Origin: Argentina anserina
Lineage: Eukaryota; Streptophyta; Magnoliopsida; Rosales; Rosaceae
Length of the DNA stretch: 64,000 nt
Assembly: GCF_933775445.1 (NCBI RefSeq)
Contig: NC_065874.1
Location: forward strand, 8,327,001 to 8,391,000
Direction of reading: 5' to 3'
Shown here: positions 23,629 through 36,253 of the stretch, piece by piece
How positions within the stretch are numbered: position 1 is the first letter of the stretch
How the letters are laid out: every line of letters starts with the position of its first letter
Notes under the pieces: generated by a model
Database searches by the model: none
What the model saw: only the letters and a program-made list of their open reading frames with translations
Told to the model about the DNA's origin: nothing
Translations under genes and position numbers: made by a program

Positions 23629-24263
23629 AAGTCATGCATCAACTTTTACTTCCAGGATCCACTTTGAATTTCATTTTTCTTGTCGCACGTCTAGTGCAAT
23701 TGATACTTTTGTTTGAAATAAATCGTTCAAGTACTTTTGTCTTTTACATTCAATCATTCTTACTACTGATATAAACCACATGCACACTGGTTGTTAATTT
23801 CATTACTAAGAATATGGTAATGATAAATATATAGAACGGAAATAGCAAAATCCTTGCAAAAGTGACAGTAGCCTTCATGTATTAATGAAGATTCAGTATG
23901 GACAGTCGAGCAACCGCAAAGGAATCATCTGCAGAGGTTGATGCTGTGAACTACCGAAAACTTTACCATCACGTCATGTCATAATTTAATCCTGCTTATT
24001 TATCCATGTTCAACATTACAACTTAAACATTAACCTCTTCATGTTGCTGCATTGATCTCTGAGCCACGTAAAATCATCGTTACAGATGAAACAGAAGAGG
24101 ATCAGAGTTGGGCATTTTAACAATGAAACACACACTACTCTTAACAGGATGTTTAACTGAGATACAGTATCTTTCGTCCTATCCAATACCAAACCAGTCA
24201 ATCAGAGCGCAACTAGGCTACTGATTTATGTTCATCATACCAACAAGCTTCGAGAAATAGGTA
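23629..24263. other. Convergent 3' regions of bHLH and sulfurtransferase genes
   Basis: The bHLH gene (+) and the sulfurtransferase gene (-) converge here, so this interval holds both 3' untranslated regions. AAATAAA near 23,717 is a plausible polyadenylation signal for the bHLH gene. No further gene was found. Confidence 0.5.
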
Positions 24264-24881
24264 TCACGAAGAAGTGTTAGTGTCGACGGGTGTGTCATCA
24301 TGTGCTCCCCACTCAGTCCAAGACCCATCATAAACTGCCACATCATGCTTACCAAGTTTATGAAGACCCTGGAAGAGAAAAGAAAATGAGAAGAGGCATA
24401 AACATTTTTTCTATAAATATGAGTAATTCTGATCAAAATAAATAGTTATATGAGTAACTTTCGGAGAGATACTTACCAATGCAAGAATGCAAGCAGTTAC
24501 ACCAGTGCCGCAAGAAGTAACAATAGGGCTATCCAATGTGAAGCCTGGGTGGTCAATTAACTAATTTATGTTGAAGATATCTTCAAAGTTGTAATCAATT
24601 GAATATGTAACCACTGAATAAATTGTACACAAGTTCCGCACTGTGTAAGGGAAAACAAAAAGGACAGAAACAGAAAATCAGTTACCCACCAGGGGAAGAG
24701 GGGGAAGTGTTTAAGGAGATTCCACTCGAATCTCAGAATGAGCATGGAAAAAATATACTCAGTTCAAGGCTTCCAGAAAGTATAAGAGGATACACAAAGA
24801 TGACGAAACGTCATATTGCCATTATGACGAAGACCTTTTTATTGGTTATTCACCGTAATCAAAGCATTAAGATAGCTTCTT

Positions 24882-24939
<58 letters not shown>

Positions 24940-27803
24940 AATTTGAAGTGATGTTTGAAATTGTTGTCACTACATTTGAAATGATGTTTAGGTGGAATGG
25001 GAGTGAACAATGTAAAGGAATTCTCATTGTAATGAAAAAGAAACTAAATTACTGACAAGCACCATATATGAATACAATGGCTCATACAACGAAGTATATA
25101 GAACATTAAAGAGATGAACACATAAACTTCAGCAAACAATTATAATGACACACATCAGTTCTTACCTGCTTCATCAATTTTTTTTTTCAACTCGTCTTTA
25201 GGTAAGAGTGTCTCTGAATCATCCAAAAACTGTATAGAAACAACACGTGTTAATCAACCACATGGAGAATAGCAGCCATAGATTTTATACACATGACACT
25301 TTTTTCGGTTGGTAATTCATAAGGATCAAGACTTTCAGGCAAAGAGCGATTAAAATTGGCTGCCATATGAACAAATGACTTAAAAAAGATGAAGCATCTA
25401 GACAACTCCCTTTACTAGGAAGAATGGTTATAAAACTTATACCTTTAATTGATTGAGTTGACTCAAATTTTGAAAACTCAGTTTATAACCATTCATATTA
25501 CATGACCAGGACCAAGCTCTGGAAAGACCTAATAGTTGACTAAAATATATTTTCAGGAAATGTTTTCCTTGCTAAAAGAAAGAGCTCTGCTTTTTCAAAA
25601 TAAATAAGGAACCACATTTCCTTAACTGTTAGTAAAACTATTAACTTCCTGGACCAGTATTATAATCAAACACCCGCTGAATTACTACAGACCTTAGGGA
25701 CACATCATATGAAGAGGAATGCACAACCACAAGATCTATTTACCTCAGGAAAAGGAATGCACTTGCTTCCAGGTACATGACCACTTCTGATACCTTTCCT
25801 AGGCTCCAATGCAGTTCCATCGAACCTACAAGAATAAACCTCCATTAAATTCTCTCTCGTTACACAAACTGTTATAACAACTTACTCAAGATCGATTGTA
25901 CTAAACCAATTCTATGATGCATGAGCAAGGGTCTGCATGTACAGCTCATAATTCTAGAGAATACCTGGCCTTTGATCGGGCATCTATATGTTGGTGAGTT
26001 CTTTCCTCAACATTTTTTCTAACCTGGAAAACTTATCAGGAAATAGAAATCTGGGAGTTAGGGAAAAAAATATTACAAAACACAATTTGTACAGATAAAG
26101 TAATAAGTCTAAGGGAAAGGTGACAAGCTACCGTAAAGTCCCACAATGGGAAAAAGAGAGAGAGAGAGAGAGAGAGATAAAAGGTGCAAACTTTAGCAGA
26201 GTTCACATCATTTCATACCACATTATATTGTCATGTGGACAATACTACTAGCAATAGTGTTTTTAACAAACATTTGGCGTTCTGTAGTTGTTCCAAAAAC
26301 GTCATATTCACTTTTGCAAAATACCATAACCTTGTTTTTTTAAAACTCAAATTATATATAACAGGTAGCATAAAAGTTCTTGAAAAACTGGCATAAGCGT
26401 GCACACTGATACAAGGGTGGATGTGGCTCATGTGAGAAATACAGCTTCAATTATATTTACGACGAGAGAAAACAAACCTGCTCAAGATTCCAGACAAGAT
26501 GTGGCTGAAACTTAGTCTGAAATGTGGTTGGACCAACCTGCAGCACAAAATTGTGAAATGAGCAAACATGACTTTATAAGCCACTTTAAAAATCAATACA
26601 AGTTAAATAGCAAAAATAACAGGTAGACTCGATTTAGTGGACGTAAGTAGCTCATATATTTCTGCCAAAAAGAATGCTAGAATATCAAAAGTAGTAATGG
26701 ATTCGTCACCCTGCAGTCCTAGAAAGGACAAACTAAAGTTTTGAACTCGGACAAAAATTCCAGTCACTAGCAATAAACAATAAGAATTGCACAAAGCTAC
26801 AAACTCCTCCATTACATAACAAGTGTTGATGCCAGAAGATACAACATACACGGCAAGACGACAATATTATAAGAAAGAAAGAAAAAGGCACCCGTTACTT
26901 CCAAAAGTAATTCAGAGACAACAAGAACATGTTGAGTTTTGGACAAATAGTAGGCCACACTAAGGCACCATGGTAGGTATATTTGAAAAACAAAATGTCA
27001 AAAATAAGGAATTCTGCTGAGAACTTACCGGCTGTCCCTTATATACTTTCTCTATTGCCTCACTGGCAGCACTAGCTTTCAAAATAGAATCACCAGAAGC
27101 ACTAGATTCAACGTCATATTCAGATGCACGCCATTTTGGCAAGCCTCCATCTAAAACCCAGATCCTATCATGGCCAAACACTCGGAACATCCTTTCATTT
27201 AACAATGAATTGAAGCATTAGTTGGTGCCACATGATTAAAGGTGGGAAATACATTGTTTAAGTAGCATTTTAGATGAGTTGCATAACTTACCACCACACA
27301 CGAGCTGCACTGAAGAGCCCTTTCCCATCATACACAACTAGATCGTTTTCATTCTCAATGCCAAGAGCAGAAACAGCGGCAGCAAAGGCTTCCTCAGATG
27401 GTAGCATATGTGGTAACTGAACAAACAACATCAATTCTAGATCATGAAGATATAGAAAAAGGAGACTGCAAGATTATAGCAAGTAGCATGTGCCTGCAGA
27501 GGATGGCACACATAGACCTGGAACTTCCAACGTCCAGAGCTATTCACCGGATTAATATAAATCATACTCCTCAAATTCGTAATGGAGATCTAAAGAAGAC
27601 TGTCTTACTACGAGAAACAAATAATTTACTGATAACAAGACAAGGATTGCATAATTCATAAATGTACTTTACTGGGAAATATAATAATATTGTAATTATT
27701 AGAGGTTTTAAGGTCTTCTGGAAATTAGGATGAATGTGGTATAATAATGTGACCTAATTCAGAGACTTTACTCCAGTATCAATTGATGAAACCTATCTCA
27801 AGA

Positions 27804-27839
<36 letters not shown>

Positions 27840-29716
27840 ATTTGCTAGACAAAGCAGAATTTTGCATCTTGTACTCTACGGCTTACGTTTGTCTGAGTAA
27901 AAGTGTGCATGAGCACACGAAAAACAGAGAGAGTTGTGAATCATGTAAGTTAGGTAGGTTCATTTTATCAGGTAAAACAGATGTCTTAATCATCTAATTA
28001 AGAGGAACCTTGGGTTACTATTGGTATACATTCACACGTCCAAAAAAAGTATGTTTAGACAAAATCATATACTAAACCAAAGATGTCAGTTGGGATAATA
28101 GCAAAAAAACAAAAAAAAAACACAAAAAACAAAAAATCAGAGAGAGAGAGAAGGAGAGAAACCATCTCACCTTTGACGTGCGATCTGATATTCCATCTAC
28201 GTCAAAGAATAGGGCACCAGGAATATGAGCAACCTGTTATGAGAAAGAATTAGGGTCTGCTAATCAGTACCACATAACAGCACTTGCAAATAATAATAAA
28301 AGTAAGAGTTTATAAATATCACAAGGGAGAATAAGGAGCAAGTTAAGCACCTGATACTCTTGAATAGGATTCCTTTGCTCATCTGGCATGTACCAAGATG
28401 CATCCAATACCTAAATTAGATATTTAACTAAGGATTACCAACATTAAAACGAGATCGGAGAAATAGAAGAAAAAAAATACAACAAAACAAATACACATTT
28501 GCACCATAGAAGATGAAATAACATGGAGCACCAGGCATAAAATGCTAATATCTTCAAATATTTCCAGGTTACACTGGAGAGGGGAAATTGCAGTTGATGA
28601 AAGAAAGAAGTAAACAAGCCAAAACATGTTACCTTAAGGTTAGACTCCCTGAGATTATAATAGAGCCAGTTATCAGAAATAGTAGACTCATTTGTAGATG
28701 CAAACTGTGGTCTTGCCCGAGTTATTGTTGAAGCCATACAACAAGGTACAAAACCAGATGCTCTATATTTTGTATAGGAAGAGTCAGCTCGTAAGAGATC
28801 TGATCCTTTCTGCATTGGTGGGGAAAAATATATGATTAGCTCTTGCCCCAAAATAAGGTTATACATATACTCAGTGAAAGGCTTGAACTCACTATGTGCA
28901 TTACTAAGTTGATTACTTCACTAAAAATGGTACCAATGCATAATAGATAAATATATGCAATCTTATGATCATCAGAATCAGGGAAAACAAAAGGTCCAAC
29001 AATGAAACCTGACCTTTGAGGGGGTAGAGGATGAACAACCCGGGATAAGTAGCGACTTTCACAAACTTACTCATAAAATGCAAATTTAGCCCAAGAAATA
29101 CTGGACGGTTGATGAAATTACGTAAACAAGATCAAGACTGCTAAACAGCCAATTACTAAAGAACTATGGAACATAATAAAGCTACCTTATATCACAACAA
29201 CAACCAACCAAAAAAATATAGGATGTAAATAGGAAAACATTCAATAAATCTGTGATTAGGGGTCGATGAACATAGTCAGGAACTGAATCCATTTACTGAA
29301 CAAGCATAATAATCACACCTTCACAACAGTACACTATAAACTACAAGTCATTAACTGAGTAAAATTATGCGACCCCATGTTAATAAACCACAACAAAACG
29401 CCCCAAACAAAACGATTTGCATCTCCAATTCACTGATACTTAAAACCCAGATAAAAACACCGATCAAACAAGCAAAAGATCAAAACTTTACACAGATGGC
29501 ATCACAACATCAATAAAAATTAAAAAGCAACAAACTTTACATACAAAATTGAAAATAAGCACAAACCCAGTACACGATTACTCAGAAAAAGAAGTAAGAG
29601 AGATACTTTACATTTATCAGGGAAGTGAGGATTTGGGGCTTTGCAGAGGGAGAGTGTGCAGAAGAGTTGAGAAGGCGATGAGCCCCACGAGTCCTTGCGA
29701 AAAGAGCTGAAGCCAT
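24264..29716 (-). CDS. STR1: Thiosulfate/3-mercaptopyruvate sulfurtransferase, mitochondrial
   Basis: Two-domain rhodanese that moves sulfur from 3-mercaptopyruvate or thiosulfate to an acceptor. Twelve exons on the - strand: 29716-29612, 28809-28633, 28410-28351, 28233-28171, 27416-27292, 27191-27029, 26537-26478, 26023-25965, 25825-25744, 25229-25166, 24544-24477 and 24368-24264, giving 376 residues. Exon 1 encodes [16 protein letters not shown], an Arg/Ser/Ala-rich mitochondrial-type presequence. The inactive N-terminal rhodanese domain has [38 protein letters not shown] and [13 protein letters not shown] [11 protein letters not shown]. The C-terminal domain has [24 protein letters not shown] and the catalytic loop [10 protein letters not shown] with the active Cys, followed by [10 protein letters not shown] second Met in exon 2 (MASTIT) could start a shorter, cytosolic form, as proposed for plant homologues. 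Introns contain GA and TA microsatellites. Confidence 0.95.
24885..24938. repeat. (AG)27 microsatellite
   Basis: Uninterrupted AG dinucleotides lie in the intron between exons 10 and 11 of the sulfurtransferase gene. Shorter GA runs occur near 26,156 and 28,140 in the same gene. Likely to be length-variable. Confidence 0.95.
27808..27836. repeat. (AT)n microsatellite in sulfurtransferase intron
   Basis: About 14 AT dinucleotides in the intron between exons 4 and 5. No function is suggested. Confidence 0.9.
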
Positions 29717-31189
29717 TCACTGACAAAGTCATAAGACAACAGAAGTAAAAGGGTTTTGGCAACCGATCAAAGTGAGTGAAATAAAAACCCAAAGAGGGCA
29801 AGAGGGGTTTATCCTGCGTCGTCTGTTGTGGAGTGTAGGGTTTTATCTCCAGCTGTTTATGGAAGACAAGACTTCGGCTTATCGTCATTTACCTCGGAGG
29901 GTTTGGACTCCGAAATTTGTTTTTTTAGAAAGAATATCTAGACAGCCATGAGATGACTCGTTGGTTGGAAAATCCCCCTACAGTGGACAAGAACCGAAAT
30001 GGGTTCTAACTTATTCCAAATTCGTCAAAACCTTTTACTGTCGACCTTAAGAAAAAACAATTTACATAGGCAACCTCCGTATTAAAATGGGTTTGTCTAC
30101 AACAAGGTATGCTATACACACACTTGTGTGGGGTGAAGGAGGAGTTTGATAAAATACACAGTGGGTGTGAGAGGTTTATTTGTGGAGGAAAGTACTGCTA
30201 CATGGTATGCAGCAGCATATAGCCGAATTCTCCTATTAAAATGACACCAAGAATTAACCGTCTTTAATCTACCAGTCACTGAAAACGACACCATAACCAT
30301 GACACACCACGACACAAATTTAGAAATTAAAACAAAAATTTAAAATTTAATGTCATTGTATCACATAAAATCATTTTTTATTTGTAATAAATTATAAATA
30401 ATAAATCAAACTTGTTAAAATCTTTAACTAATTATTCTAGAAAAAAACTTTTAACTCTTTTGAATTAATATTATTTCTCATATAAAAATTATACTTTATA
30501 TATACTATAAAGTTAATAAGCCAATCTTAATTAATAAACGAGCCGAGCTTTTAATAAGCTCGAACTAGCTCGCGAGCTAAATAAGTCGAACGAGCCGAAT
30601 ACTTTTTGTTTAAGTTCGGTTCATTTTCAAGATCGGGCTAAATATTGAACTCAAATTCGGCTCATTTAACTTTACGAACTCGAGTCAAACGAACTAAAAA
30701 CGAGCCGAACACAAGTCAAACACAAGCGGCTCGAGCCTACTTATAGCCCTAGGTGTTATCGAATGATGACCAATGTGAGTATTCATAATAGCATCACCTA
30801 AGGGGGCCCAAATGGAAGGATGAGGATGCACTGATGCAAGCAACGCCAAATAAATAATTTGTTGGTTAATGTATACAATATCAAATCATTTGAATGGACA
30901 GTGTAAATTGGGTCAAGATCCCTGACATATTCTTTCACAACCACGATGATCGACCATGATAAAAACATCAATGATAAAAGATTCTACCGACTACAAACGA
31001 TAATTTGATTAATTTCCATTCTCTATTGACTTTAAAAAAAACAAACTGTAGTCAACTTTAAGCACCAGAAGAAAAGATAGAAGTCAACACTAAATTTAGC
31101 TTGTTCACAATATTATGATCAGAATGGTAGAGTTGTGAAAGAAATTGCAAATTGATATGCATATGCTCATTGCGGCACCCCTTGTCACA
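29717..31189. other. Intergenic region with a hAT-like terminal fragment
   Basis: The first ~200 bases are the 5' flank of the sulfurtransferase gene. From about 30,530 to 30,752 the sequence is rich in CGAGC/GCTCG words and ends CTTATAGCCCTAG, which on the other strand reads CTAGGGCTATAAG, resembling one end of a hAT-type element. I could not find the opposite end or a target duplication, so it is a fragment at best. No gene was recognised. Confidence 0.4.
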
Positions 31190-32062
31190 TCACATAATGC
31201 TACACAAAGTTGCAACATTCACTGCGGTATCCAATGCCTTCATCGTTTGGCGCATTCTGGTCTGCAAAACCGACGGATCAAATATAGAACTTCTTCATTC
31301 ATACACAAACATAATTTTTTGATTGAAGGTTTTGAGAACATTGATGAACAATGAAGACGAAGATTTGAGACAGGAAAAAATACCCGTCCTGGTCCACCTC
31401 CAGCTGAATCTGTGGCCTGCAATTATGCACTTATTTGATCAATTATACTGAAGCTGTTCATAGTAGCCTAAGCTAATTATTTTCACAATCTACTCAATAA
31501 TATATACGGAGAACAAAACAAGCACAATTAAATTTTCACAATTTACTCAATAATTAAGATACAAATCGAACCATACCAGATTTGAAGAACCATATCCTCC
31601 TCTCTTGGATCTGAGCAACATATGGTTATCCATGAAGTAGGCATGATGGTGATCACTCCGCTGGTTATACCTCTGCCTTTCCGGCTTGGACTCATAGCAT
31701 CCGGGACAAAGATCGTAAGTGTTTGAGTTCGCGTTGTCAAAGCACTCAACACAAGTGAAGTAGAGGCCGGTGAGACATATCCCGCAAACGCTGCACCAGA
31801 AGCTCCTGGTCTTGATGATGTAGTAAAACGTGAGCACTTCCATGAAATCCAGGGCGCCGTCGTGGTTGCGGTCCAGATCGTTGAAGAAGCTGGGGCTGAT
31901 CCATTGGTTGCCGCTTTGGTAGAGAAATGCGGAGAACTCGTTCCAGTCAACTTGGCCGTCGCAGTTTGTGTCCATGGATTGGAAGAAGCTCCATGCTAGT
32001 TGCTGAATTTCAGGCGACCCGTTATTGTAATATGCAGAAGCTGCTTGACGCAACTCGTCCAT
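31190..32062 (-). CDS. EF-hand calcium-binding protein with ZZ-like zinc finger
   Basis: Three exons on the - strand, 32062-31577, 31416-31384 and 31261-31190, give 196 residues. Residues ~25-80 form an EF-hand pair: loop 1 DTNCDGQVDWNE and loop 2 DRNHDGALDFME both keep the acidic and Gly positions needed for Ca2+. Residues ~90-125 contain WCSVCGICLTGLYFTCVEC and DLCPGC, a Cys pattern like a ZZ zinc finger, followed by a His-rich stretch (DHHHAYFMDNH) that could supply the remaining ligands. The last exon encodes a short amphipathic tail, TRMRQTMKALDTAVNVA. There is no signal peptide. The two small 3' exons are supported by matching exons in the pseudogene at 36-39 kb. The function is unknown; Ca2+-dependent binding to a partner is the reasonable inference. 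Confidence 0.8.
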
Positions 32063-32567
32063 TTCAGGGTCCCCTTTAATTTGAAGCCGTAGCTAGAGCT
32101 TTCTGGGCATGGATCGAATATATATTGTAGTGTGTACACACTATAAGGAAGTTGTTAAACTGCGACATAAAATTCTGTTGACTTCTTATAATATCAAGGT
32201 CTTCGCTTCGCTGTGTTGACATTGATTACATGTGGTGCAATGTCTTCTTTCTCATCAATTCACGTCAAGGGTGTCTGGTGATCGACAATTCGACGTCAAT
32301 GGCTGTATTTAATTTTGTGCGTATATGGGGAGTGTGAATATCTTTTGCGTAGGATATCATGGTAATCTTAATGTGAAAGTGAAACAATGTCATTTCAAAT
32401 TTGCAGTACTCACACTGTTTAACTTTAAACCTTAACATGGAAGTTACTACGTTGATACTAACACAACTATGAGTCTATGACCACAATGTAAAAATAATAA
32501 TAAAAAATAAACTATGACCACAACGTGTCAATGTACATATATACGACAAGGTATTTTCAGCCAACAT

Positions 32568-33783
32568 TTTTTTTTAATTTAATAGGACAAACTGGTCCTA
32601 ATTTATTGAAATCAATCTAACAAATGAGGGGGACAAAAAACCTGACCTCCTATGTCTGATAAACTCTAACAAAGAGGATAAACAAAAGTTCAATCTGGAA
32701 TGTGTACACTCACTCATGCAAAACCATATATATAAAAAACTCATAGCTAATAGCAAATCCTCAGCCAAGAAACTCTTAATTAAAGGACGAAATGAAGCTG
32801 GTAGCATTAGCAGACAGTTGTGAGACATCAAGAATAGAGAAAATAGACATATCATGATGCTTCTTGTAAGGATGAAAAGAATGCATAGCAGACTTTCTGA
32901 ACAATTCCAAAAGATGACGTTGGGCTTCCAACACATTATAAATCTTACATTCGAAACACACCAGATTCCTAGTGATCTAAATAAACCAAATTAGATTACA
33001 GGAGACTAGAAACCAAAGTCGACGTTTAGGTTTTGGGAACGCTGAAACACCAACACCATTAAACACTTCATCAAGGGTACCCCAAGGCGAGAATGAATGA
33101 GAAAATAGAAGGCAAACCTATTTCCATAAAGCCACAATTTCAGAACAATGCAAAAGAAGATGTGTACCCGATTCCGCATGACTTCCACAAAATGAGTAAC
33201 GAGATGGAAGTGAAAAATCTCGCCGTTGTAAAACACCATTAGTTAGTAAACGCCCATGAAAAGCCTTCCAAACAATAAGAGTTTTTGCGGGGTTGAATTG
33301 CTTTAGTCCAGATTACTTTACCTCAGTCTTTATGCTCATCATGATTTGAGAAGAAAACAAAAGCTTCTTTTACTGTCAGAATTCTTGAGGAGGAGTGCGG
33401 CCATAAAAGAGAGTCAGATGTGTGTGCATCAGGCAGAGCAATGCGCTCAATTTTTTCTGCTGCTTGAGAGAATGAAGAAATAAAATCTGCTGGGAGAACC
33501 CAATGAGAATTAACAATAACATCATTCACCTTAGCATGAAGTGGAATAGAGCCACTTATTCCAACACTAGTAGCAAGAGGCTCACCCAACCAATTATCTT
33601 GCCAAAAAGATATCCTCTTACCATCACTAAAACTCTTATGCAAAAAATTTAAAAACATTTGCCAAACTTTTTTGAAACCCAACCAGATTGAAGATCTCTT
33701 ATAAGACTTTATAGATTGAAAACATCTTTCAAAAAACGAGTTCTAAGCAAAATAGAGACCGGAAATGAAGAAGACAGCATCTC
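32568..33783 (-). mobile_element. 5'-truncated LINE with target-site duplication
   Basis: On the - strand the segment encodes the end of a LINE ORF2: a region with FWQDNWLGEPLA and LLWPHSSSRILTVKEAF, followed by the zinc-knuckle zf-RVT part (WKAFHGRLLTNG, then CGSHAESGTHLLLHC). Stops and frame changes interrupt it. It ends in an A-tail, seen as a T-run on the + strand at 32568-32575. CCAACAT occurs on both sides (32561-32567 and 33784-33790), a plausible 7-base target duplication that defines the 5' truncation point. There is no reverse-transcriptase core left, so it is dead. Confidence 0.8.
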
Positions 33784-33790
33784 CCAACAT

Positions 33791-35165
33791 CAACCTTTAG
33801 TTTCATATATACTGCTATCCGAGTGAAATAGGATTTGGATGAACAGTATTATTGTTAAAGAATTCCACGACAATACGTACTCCTACATCTTTCCAGTAGC
33901 TTGACTGATTAAGTTCTGTTACGTTGTTTCTGTAATGACAGGTGGTTATTTTTGGCATCGTGACTAAGTCCCGTTAGCAGGCAAATATAGTACTGGAATT
34001 CATCTCTTTTTTATTCCAGTTTGAAACTAAAATGCATAGAATTGATACAAGTGGTTGAACTCTTTAATTTGTAAGTTGGATTATATTTTTCAATATCAAT
34101 TATTTTAACCACAACCTACTCCGCGCCCCCCCATTGGCCATTCAATATCATTTTAAGTTTTCAGCAAACAATAAGGATGCTATGAGAGTCTTGATATATA
34201 TATTGACCAGGAAAGCAGATATTGGAATCAGTCTCAACTAACTTGGCTGGAGACGAGCTCTAAATTCCTTGACAGAGCGCATCAGACTTTCTTTCCATGA
34301 CGATATAATTAATAAGCATATATAGCCTCAAATTATTAATCAAGCATCTTTGTTTAGATTCAGTCAAAATACAACTCTGTTGAGCTTTAGTAATTAATTA
34401 GCTGTGTCAACTACAAGAAAAAAATAAAAATAAAAGGAGATCGATCGTGAGAGACTAGACAACTTGGCCCCTCGAAGATATGTGGATTATGTATAGAACA
34501 ATTAAGCCTCGATCACCCTCAGACTCGAGTTTTCAACTTGTATAACTTGACATATAGTCCTGGCGTCTTGCCTAAATGTCTAGTGACCGGCCAGCGACCA
34601 CAACGCATGCACCGATCCATCTATTTATTTTCAGACCTAAAATTTTATCGGTGTTAATTTTATATGGTGTTAATAATTCAATCTAATATAATTAAGAAAT
34701 TTGGGAAGCATATATATACGTATATTTGTATGGAATGTTTTGGACGTACATGATTTTGATATTGCCTAACCCAGCGTAATATGAAAGCACTTAAGCAGAA
34801 CAGCAAACTATTGACTATATAATATCGAGTAAACAAGAAGTACGTGCTGGTTGCTAGCTAGTGTTTTGCTAAATGGTACACGAAATGGATGTGTAGTCTA
34901 GCCTTTATAAATAGGCGGGCATGAGTGTGCTCCTAGCAATATAAGCAATTAATATAGGGAAAATTTGATTTGTTCGGCTGGACAACATATGTACGTAATA
35001 TGTTAGGGATTAGCTAGCATCCATCGAACGGTCAAGCATTACTAGCTGCCGTCTAAGGGTATTATCTTGAGATGAGCTCAAGCACTGTGTACGTATATAT
35101 AGTTTTCTTCATATGGAATGTAAAATGAAAGTAATTTATACAGCCCCGATGAAAGCAACTCGTGG
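33791..35165. other. Intergenic region
   Basis: AT-rich DNA without recognised gene, RNA gene or intact element. Several TATATA runs occur. Nothing further could be supported. Confidence 0.4.
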
Positions 35166-35173
35166 ATAAAGAG

Positions 35174-36051
35174 TTTGTAACGAGGATAATGAATATGCTA
35201 TCCATCTTTTCTGTGAGTGCCCTTTTTCTAAACAGGTTTGGAATATTGCCGGTCTTGGTTCTAGAAGTAACTGGAACAATGGTCTCATTGCCACCTTGGA
35301 CCAGATTCTGCTCAACCAATCTTATGATCATGATTTATTTACTAAAATTATTACTATTTGCTGGTTTATTTGGAAAGCCAGGAATGATCTAGTTTTTAGA
35401 GGATTAACTCCTAAACCTCATGTTGTGAGTTATGGTGCTGCAAATTTCCGTGCTACTGCTAAACATCTCCAGGCTGCTCCTAATAGTGTTTGTAATTCAA
35501 ATCCCACCACCACTATTAAGCGGCAGAAACCTTCTAGTAGCATCATCAAGATAAACTTTGACGGTTCAGTTCGTGATGAATCTACGGCTGGAGGCTTTAT
35601 CCTGCGTGGAGAAGACGGCCAACCTTTGTTTGCTGCTGCCTCTTCTTTTGGTAGTACTTATGTCCCAATAACTGAGGCCCTTGCCCTCAGATCTAGTTTG
35701 TTTGCTGCAAGGGACCGAGGCTATCGAAAAGTGGAGGGACGTTGAAGGTGATTCAAAACTAGTTATTGATGCGGTTAATGGAGTTATACAACCACCATGG
35801 CCGGAGATTACTCAAGATCGTTCGAGACATTTTATCCTCTAGCTCTGATTGTATTAGCTTTACACATATTTATTGAGAATTTAATTTTGTAGTTGATGCC
35901 ATTGCCGGAACCTGGATATTCCTCTCTAGTTTGTTGGATTGAGGGAGTACTAATAGAGGCCACAAGAGTTTTTGCTCTTTGATATTATAAACTCTGGTTG
36001 TTACAGAGGCTTTTCGTCTTAATGAATTTCCTACTTAAAAAAAATAAAAAA
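35174..36051 (+). mobile_element. 5'-truncated LINE remnant with RNase H domain
   Basis: The + strand encodes the end of a LINE ORF2: zf-RVT remnant (CNEDNEYAIHLFCECP), a linker with ICWFIWKARND, and then an RNase H-like domain (IKINFDGSVRDE, GGFILRGEDG, ITEALALRSSL) that runs into a stop at 35,743 before the domain is complete. An A-rich tail follows (36,036-36,051). The 8-base sequence ATAAAGAG flanks it (35166-35173 and 36052-36059), fitting a target duplication. It is a separate insertion from the LINE at 32.6 kb: opposite strand and a different 3' end. Confidence 0.78.
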
Positions 36052-36253
36052 ATAAAGAGGGACAAAAATAAACAAGGAGGTGAAATTTTTTATTACTGGA
36101 TCGATCACATATATCAGAAAGAAATGAAAAAGTACACAGAAGATAGAAAAGGAACCACAGTAGGTTTCCTCGATCGACGTCGCGATCGGATCCTCGATCG
36201 AAACACAACTTATTACAACGCCACTAGCACCGTGGCACTATCAATTCATCGAT

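Noticed and set aside
24218..24436. A 72-codon - strand frame over the 3' end of the sulfurtransferase.
   Set aside because: It runs in a different frame through the last exon; the real frame ends at the TGA at 24266-24264.
35296..35745. Treating the RNase H-like frame as a host gene.
   Set aside because: It is truncated, flanked by a target duplication, ends in an A-tail and is preceded by a zf-RVT remnant, all features of a LINE.
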